NCBI GenBank assembly: GCA_025642075.2
Contig: JAODUO010000035.1
Span: 655,001 to 719,000 of the forward strand
DNA: 64,000 nucleotides
Origin: Ridgeia piscesae
Taxonomy: Eukaryota; Annelida; Polychaeta; Sabellida; Siboglinidae
Direction of reading: 5' to 3'
The translations under genes were made by a program, and so were the position numbers. Shown here piece by piece: positions 60,621 through 64,000 of the stretch. Numbering within the stretch: the stretch's first letter is position 1; the number at the start of each line of letters is the position of its first letter. The notes beneath the pieces were generated by a model that ran no database searches, was not told the origin of the DNA, and was given only the letters and a program-made list of their open reading frames with translations.

Positions 60621-62040
60621 AAAAGACAATCCAAAGTGGATACAACATTACTGTTACCTTAATGTGTGCTTCTTTGACAAAATATCTGGCACGTTCCACG
60701 ACGAATTCGCAACCCAAACCAACCAATAAAACAGCACCCATGCTGCAACGCTGGAGGAACACATTGGTAATACCCACAACGAAATTATGATGTAAATCTT
60801 TACGGCCACGTACTCTAGATAATGTGTACGTATGTCCCGAATACTTCACAGACTGACAAGTGACAACCTGTGAAAAGACGCGATACGCCACATCCTTCTT
60901 GTTTGACTCGATGTGTCACCCAGTGCTAAGTACGTAAATTCAGGTGACGTGCCCAGATAGTAACAAAACCACTGGCTGAAGTCATCCTTCGATCGGGATG
61001 CTGCTCCAGTAATACAAACAGAAACCTACACGAGGAGACTATGGCGTCGAGTCGTGAGATATGCGGCGGGATTGTGACGACAGCAGCTGGTGTTTGTCCT
61101 CCAGGCAGGACACGTTGTCCGGACTCCACGGTTTGGTGTATGGTTTACGTAATTCAAGATCACCGTCGAGATCCAAGACCTGGCGTTAACATGCAGTCTC
61201 CATTAGTGTGGTTTATCACGAATAAAGTACATGGTGGCTTGGAGCAATCGATTCGTGTGCAGTAAAATCGATGACGATTTTGTCGCACGATATCTTTATA
61301 CAAAGCTACTTCGCCGAAGGGCAGCAGGCGCAATTACAGAAACCAGGGGAAGATTGTCTGTTTGTAGTCTGGGCGCCGTGGGCGAGTGGTTATAGTAATC
61401 ATAGTGGCGAACTGTCGATCGGATATTGGTATACTTATAGCGTGCAATTTCGTCCACCACGCTTTACCAGTATCTTTCGGAAGAGCCTATAAGCCGTCGA
61501 TTGGTGCTTATTAATTGGTGCGTATGCCAGGGGAAGTGAAAAGGGATTTCGCGGAAGGGATAAATGTGGACGCTCAACATAATAATTATGTCGTGTCTTC
61601 CATTAGTAAACTGCGAGCAGAATATCAGTGTAAATAACTGCAAGTTACTGGTCGAATCCGGTAAATGTCAGATTCGAAAGATTCGACAAATTCGTGGAGA
61701 CTCGACAAGTATATAATATTGCCAGTGTGACCCGTCTCTTGGAGCGTCGACCCCTTGGCCGCCTCAACACTAAGGTATCTCATAGGATATTTCCGCAAAA
61801 CGTCGTTGTTCCTGATGCGCCAACGTACCAATTCGGGTGAACCATTACATGTATAGAACTTCCTGCGTCCCTTCCACGCACACATGCTTGTAAACACCTA
61901 CTAACCACCGCGAGTGTCGAGGTTGTCTAGCCAATCTTATCAAATGTAGGCTGCCATAAACCAAAAACAGCGCTTGTACACTCTTCAGGATTAACCATAA
62001 AATGACATTTGTATGTGTACGAGGTCACAGCAAACTCGTT
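60621..62040. other. Intergenic, no gene assigned
   Basis: A frame at 61041-61142 has a Cys pattern (I-C-G-G ... G-V-C-P-P-G-R-T-R-C-P-D-S-T-V-W-C) and could be an exon fragment, but no acceptor or partner exon was found. ATTCGA-rich sequence at 61650-61700 recalls the MITE at 55976. Confidence 0.4.
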
Positions 62041-62260
62041 CTGTCCGTCCGTCCGTCCGTCCGTCCGTCCGTCCGTCCGTCCGTCCGTCCGTCCGTCCGT
62101 CCGTCCGTCCGTCCGTCCGTCCGTCCGTCCGTCCGTCCGTCCGTCCGTCCGTCCGTCCGTCCGTCCTGTCTGTCTGTCTGTCTGTTTCTCTCTGTCTCCC
62201 TATCGCTCTGTCTGTCTTTGTATCTCTCTCCCTCCCCCCTCTCTCCCCGTCTCTGTCCTC
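62041..62260. repeat. (CCGT)n then (TGTC)n and CT-rich repeat
   Basis: About 31 CCGT repeats (62041-62165), then TGTC repeats and C/T-rich DNA. All Ser/Val/Arg/Pro frames here are artefacts. Confidence 0.95.
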
Positions 62261-63060
62261 TCAGTTGTTCTATTGTCGTTTCATCAAGGTAAATGCTGTG
62301 GACGCCCTAGTTAGACAACTGATGGACAGAATATTATGATATTTTCTCAAATTTCTTTTGTACAACATTGTACTCTCAATGAAACATCTAAGTTGATTTG
62401 TTGAACTGTTTTAGCTAACGTCCATTGATTCAATTAGGTCCTTAGTTCGTTTATTCGATTATACGCACTGATTACAAGTTGTATCCATTAATCTCGTATT
62501 TGACGTAACGTTGTGTTTCGCCTGCACACGTGTAATGCAGATGGTGTTGTCGGGTGATTATAATTCACACACTGGGATGGAAGCCCTCAATGCAGATCGA
62601 TCATGCCTTGGTGGTTGCTGAAAGCGGTATGCGTATCATTGGAAGCCCCGCGTGGCATCTCCGCTGATTGCGTCCGCCTGGACGAGTACTAACGGACCCA
62701 CGCCGTAGCAATCCAGTTACATATCGCCGGAGCCTTTCTCCACACGAGTGATCTTCAATGTGACGATCGCCAGAGTCGACATGTGGTCACCCCAAGGCGA
62801 CGGTCTAATGCCTGAAGTGTGTCATTTTGCACGAGCGCTGGCGCAGTTTCCGGTTGAACCGTACGATCAGTAGGCCATCTGCTTCAAGTTATGATATCAA
62901 GGAGGTCGTTATTTTGGGTTGCGTGTTCAGGTAGGCACCGCGAAATATGTGCCTCGGTCGACTGGGAAATAAAAGAATGATTCGATGTATATATGTAGGC
63001 CTAGTGTGTCAGTCACGTAAGCAGGATTTAGTTTTGGAGGGGGCCATCCGGCATCGAAGC
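62261..63060. other. Intergenic, nothing recognised
   Basis: Mixed-composition DNA. The stretch 62570-62870 is more GC-rich but its frames are short and match nothing I know. Confidence 0.4.
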
Positions 63061-63138
63061 AAAGCAAAGCAACATACACACACGCGTGCGCGCACCCACC
63101 CACCCAAACACAAAACACACACACACACACACACACAA

Positions 63139-63189
<51 letters not shown>

Positions 63190-63195
63190 CAGTAT

Positions 63196-63246
<51 letters not shown>

Positions 63247-63247
63247 A

Positions 63248-63290
<43 letters not shown>

Positions 63291-63296
63291 CGCTTA
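63061..63296. repeat. (CA)n and (TA)n microsatellites
   Basis: CA-rich DNA to 63140, then long TA runs with ATAATA and ATGTATA interruptions. Confidence 0.95.
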
Positions 63297-63339
63297 AATA
63301 TACCCTGACGATTCTAATAGGTTGCGAGAACAGGCAGCG

Positions 63340-63509
63340 ACATACATACATACATAATATACATACATGCATGCATACATACATACATATATACATACAT
63401 GCTTACATACATACATACATACATCATACATACATACATACATACATACATACATCATACATACACAACAACATACATACAACACACACAGACACACACG
63501 ACACACACA

Positions 63510-63605
<96 letters not shown>
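63340..63605. repeat. (CATA)n then (CA)n microsatellite
   Basis: CATA tetranucleotide repeats to about 63475, then CA to 63605. Confidence 0.95.
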
Positions 63606-63607
<2 letters not shown>

Positions 63608-64000
63608 CGCATTCATATAGGCCTACATATTGTGTGATGACCTTTGCGACATGGAAATGAATCCATGTAACATTCCATACATTTCCGTTTCGGCTCGTGT
63701 TCTGGTGTCATCTCACGTCATACATAGCAACCTATGATGTTCGAAATGAATAAGGATATTAGCAAACGGAGGCCGTCCATCTCAAGTTTGACATTCCGCT
63801 CTGCGATTGATTGAACTGTCATTTTACATACCGCATATAGTAATTAACAAGTTGTCATCAGTTGTGCAAGAATCTGCTCTGCTCTCTGAAATAGCTATGA
63901 TATATAATGACAGTTTAAATTAAGGTCATCGACAAATCGTAAATTCTTATTTTAAACTTCGAACGTGAGCAAGTATAAATGGTACCACTGTCTGATTTGA
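63606..64000. other. Right end, nothing recognised
   Basis: No frame above about 40 codons and no repeat or element that I can support. Confidence 0.4.

Noticed and set aside
60290..60662. Poly-Asp, poly-Ser and poly-Ile frames
   Set aside because: Translations of the (GAT)n tail of the LINE.
62002..62339. Ser/Val/Arg/Pro repeat protein
   Set aside because: (CCGT)n is open in three frames by chance.

Overview
The window looks like genomic DNA of an invertebrate animal, probably marine (lophotrochozoan or invertebrate deuterostome; the sequence does not settle which). It is AT-rich, has GT-AG introns of 0.2-3.5 kb, many di- and tetranucleotide microsatellites, several families of decayed non-LTR retrotransposons, hAT-like and MITE-like elements, and one element with long terminal inverted repeats and a zinc-finger Gag-like frame. 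No rRNA, tRNA or CRISPR was seen.

The main finding is that one plus-strand gene appears to span about 49 kb (9000-58055). I rebuilt it by following open exons, splice sites and intron phase. It starts with a signal-peptide exon (9000-9072, phase 1). A stretch of tiny Gly/Pro-rich symmetric exons follows, then about 20 exons coding an alpha-helical ectodomain that resembles the mesothelin/stereocilin/otoancorin superfamily. It ends in a short exon (57976-58055) coding a hydrophobic tail like a GPI-anchor signal. Intron phases agree across every junction proposed. Without the array exons the protein is about 1210 residues. With all eight array exons it is about 1350.

Layout. 1-4300: decayed RTE-type LINE pieces and a 1.4 kb hAT-like element. 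4300-9000: AT-rich intergenic DNA with a hairpin, an AACGTT-rich MITE and a 346-bp tandem duplication. 9000-10480: first exon, a (TA)n run and a 63-bp minisatellite. 10480-27660: nine tandem units of 1.74-2.17 kb. Each unit carries remnants of three related mini-exons (A, B, C) and a dead LINE reverse transcriptase fragment. Only exon B (51 nt, phase 1-1) keeps both splice sites, in eight copies. 28050-29270: a diverged half-unit with the apparently working relatives of those mini-exons. 30683-54634: ectodomain exons, interrupted by CR1-like LINE copies and a 1.85 kb TIR element. 54650-57975: last intron with a MITE and a decayed LINE. 58056-64000: intergenic DNA with an RTE-type LINE flanked by a 20-bp target duplication, then microsatellites.

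The array is the most unusual part. It is a tandemly amplified host exon-plus-LINE block inside a gene for a predicted surface protein. Copy-number change would lengthen or shorten the N-terminal linker in frame, in 17-residue steps. Three stretches (about 18301-18790, 23030-23205, 27660-28030) look like scrambled consensus, so the real copy number may differ from that shown.
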